A DNA stretch of 16,172 nucleotides from Alphaproteobacteria bacterium MarineAlpha10_Bin2. GTDB taxonomy: Bacteria > Pseudomonadota > Alphaproteobacteria > UBA828. The notes beneath the pieces are model-generated. The model saw nothing but the letters and a program-made list of their open reading frames with translations. It was not told where the DNA came from and did no database searches. Shown here in pieces: positions 15,592 through 16,172 of this stretch (positions within the stretch are counted from its first letter, which is position 1; every line of letters begins with the position of its first letter). Position numbers and translations under genes: made by a program. The stretch is taken from assembly GCA_002937555.1 (NCBI GenBank), contig PTKB01000026.1, forward strand, positions 1-16,172, given 5' to 3'.

Positions 15592-15794
15592 AGGCACGCG
15601 AACAAAGGATTTGATTATTCACCCGTCCACCGTTGGAGGTGGCAACACAACCCGAATATGTAAATGACGAACTTCCGCGAGTATGTAGGGATGCTCGTCG
15701 CAAGGTACTTGGGTTGCAATCAACACATGATGAATTTAATGACACCAGCGAAGCTGCAGCCGGACATGTTCCGGCATCATTTGGCCCCGCACTG

Positions 15795-15833
15795 TCCGTC
15801 ATGGCGGGAGCCCCCCCCGCCGCGTTCGACGGA
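15795..15833 (+). promoter_or_regulatory. GC-rich two-part hairpin in the rne leader
   Basis: CCGTC (15796-15800) pairs with GACGG (15828-15832), and inside it GGCGGG (15803-15808) pairs with CCCGCC (15816-15821), leaving an internal loop and a 7-base apical loop. The structure lies ~93 bases before the rne start codon. It has no following T-run and so is unlikely to be a terminator. In E. coli, structured elements of the rne 5' leader mediate autoregulation by RNase E; a comparable role here is an inference. Confidence 0.4.
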
Positions 15834-15925
15834 GCGTAGCGCCGGGCAATCAGCTTCCCAAATCCGACAGCGCCGCCGTGCCAGGTTCGCGGCCGAAGCG
15901 GTGCCGTCGCGGAGAAAACCGACAA

Positions 15926-16172
15926 ATGGTCAAAAGAATGCTGATCGATGCCAGCCATGCGGAAGAAACCCGCGTGGTCGTGGCGAATGGAACCCGGCTC
16001 GAAGAATTTGATTTTGAAACGGCGGCAAAAAAGCAGCTAAAGGGAAATTTCTATCTCGCGAAAGTAATGAGGGTCGAACCCTCGCTACAGGCTGCGTTTG
16101 TCGAATATGGCGGGAACCGGCACGGTTTTCTGCCGTTCGGCGAGATCCACCCCGATTACTACCAAATTCCGG
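15926..16172 (+). CDS. rne: Ribonuclease E, N-terminal fragment cut by window edge
   Basis: RNase E is the main endoribonuclease of mRNA decay and rRNA/tRNA processing and the scaffold of the degradosome. The 82 residues seen, starting MVKRMLIDASHAEETRVVVA, then EEFDFETAAKKQLKGNFYLAKV and VEPSLQAAFVEYGGNRHGFL, match the beginning of alphaproteobacterial RNase E/G, with the S1 RNA-binding domain beginning at about residue 35. I chose ATG 15926 because the family normally has three or four residues before MLIDA; GGAG lies 11 bases upstream, rather far. An in-frame ATG at 15938 (MLIDA) is the alternative. The catalytic region lies outside the window, so RNase E rather than RNase G rests on similarity and context: divergence from amiC-mrcA is usual for rne in this class. 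Confidence 0.92.
   Translation, partial: MVKRMLIDASHAEETRVVVANGTRLEEFDFETAAKKQLKGNFYLAKVMRVEPSLQAAFVEYGGNRHGFLPFGEIHPDYYQIP

Larger units (their letters stand above)
15461..15925. other. Divergent amiC/rne intergenic region with long rne leader
   Basis: This 465-base stretch holds no protein gene that I can support: the ORFs in it lack ribosome-binding sites and family resemblance. It contains a 12-base palindrome near amiC, a CGCGT-C-ACGCG inverted repeat at 15541-15551, a candidate promoter for rne, a small hairpin GCCGG-acatgtt-CCGGC at 15759-15775, a larger GC-rich hairpin at 15795-15833 that includes a run of eight C, and the rne ribosome-binding site GGAG at 15911-15914. Confidence 0.6.

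Noticed and set aside
15633..16011. Small plus-strand ORFs before rne (15633-15839, 15664-16011)
   Set aside because: No ribosome-binding site, unlikely composition, and the second overlaps the real rne start in another frame; more likely leader RNA.
1..16172. Mobile elements, prophage, CRISPR, tRNA or rRNA genes, defence system
   Set aside because: No transposase, integrase, terminal or regularly spaced repeats, tRNA-like cloverleaf or known defence motif was recognised; all long ORFs belong to core housekeeping or envelope families.

Overview
The window reads as a chromosomal core segment of a GC-rich alphaproteobacterium, probably of the Rhodospirillales type. This assignment rests on protein character (YhdP/AsmA-like protein, alphaproteobacterial GlnE, DUF455 protein) and on the right-hand arrangement amiC–mrcA–prfB divergent from rne, which is familiar in that class. 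Nothing looks like a prophage, transposon, CRISPR array, tRNA or rRNA. Coding density is high and each long ORF has a recognisable family.

Left part (1–3450). A minus-strand pair encodes a small DUF4242 protein followed by the first ~309 codons of an acyl-CoA synthetase that runs off the left edge. The synthetase starts at TTG. Divergent from this pair is a REC-REC-GGDEF protein with PleD architecture. Its phosphorylation and cyclase sites are lost but an RxxD I-site at the usual spacing is kept, so it looks like a c-di-GMP receptor of the PopA kind rather than an enzyme. A CtrA-box-like sequence lies upstream. A strong hairpin and a possible leaderless promoter separate it from a FrnE-type DsbA-family oxidoreductase.

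Middle (3457–10533). A large minus-strand YhdP/AsmA-like envelope protein meets the oxidoreductase gene tail to tail with 6 bases between the stop codons. It diverges from glnE, the bifunctional glutamine synthetase adenylyltransferase, across a 108-base gap containing an 8-base direct repeat at an 11-base period. A ferritin-like DUF455 protein with a complete set of apparent diiron ligands follows glnE.

Right part (10530–16172). A minus-strand cell-wall and translation cluster runs amiC (periplasmic amidase), mrcA (PBP1A), prfB (RF2). The prfB gene carries a textbook programmed +1 frameshift (AGGAGG, then CTT TGA C), so the gene is 23 codons plus a shifted 355-codon frame, and a simple ORF call truncates it. 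Its stop codon overlaps that of the convergent DUF455 gene. On the other side, rne (RNase E) starts at 15926 and runs off the right edge, preceded by a candidate sigma70 promoter and a GC-rich structured leader of roughly 330 nt.

No clearly new multi-gene system is visible. The best leads are the catalytically dead PleD/PopA-like protein with its upstream CtrA-like box, the structured rne leader, the uncharacterised diiron DUF455 protein, and a one-residue insertion in the P-loop of the acyl-CoA synthetase.
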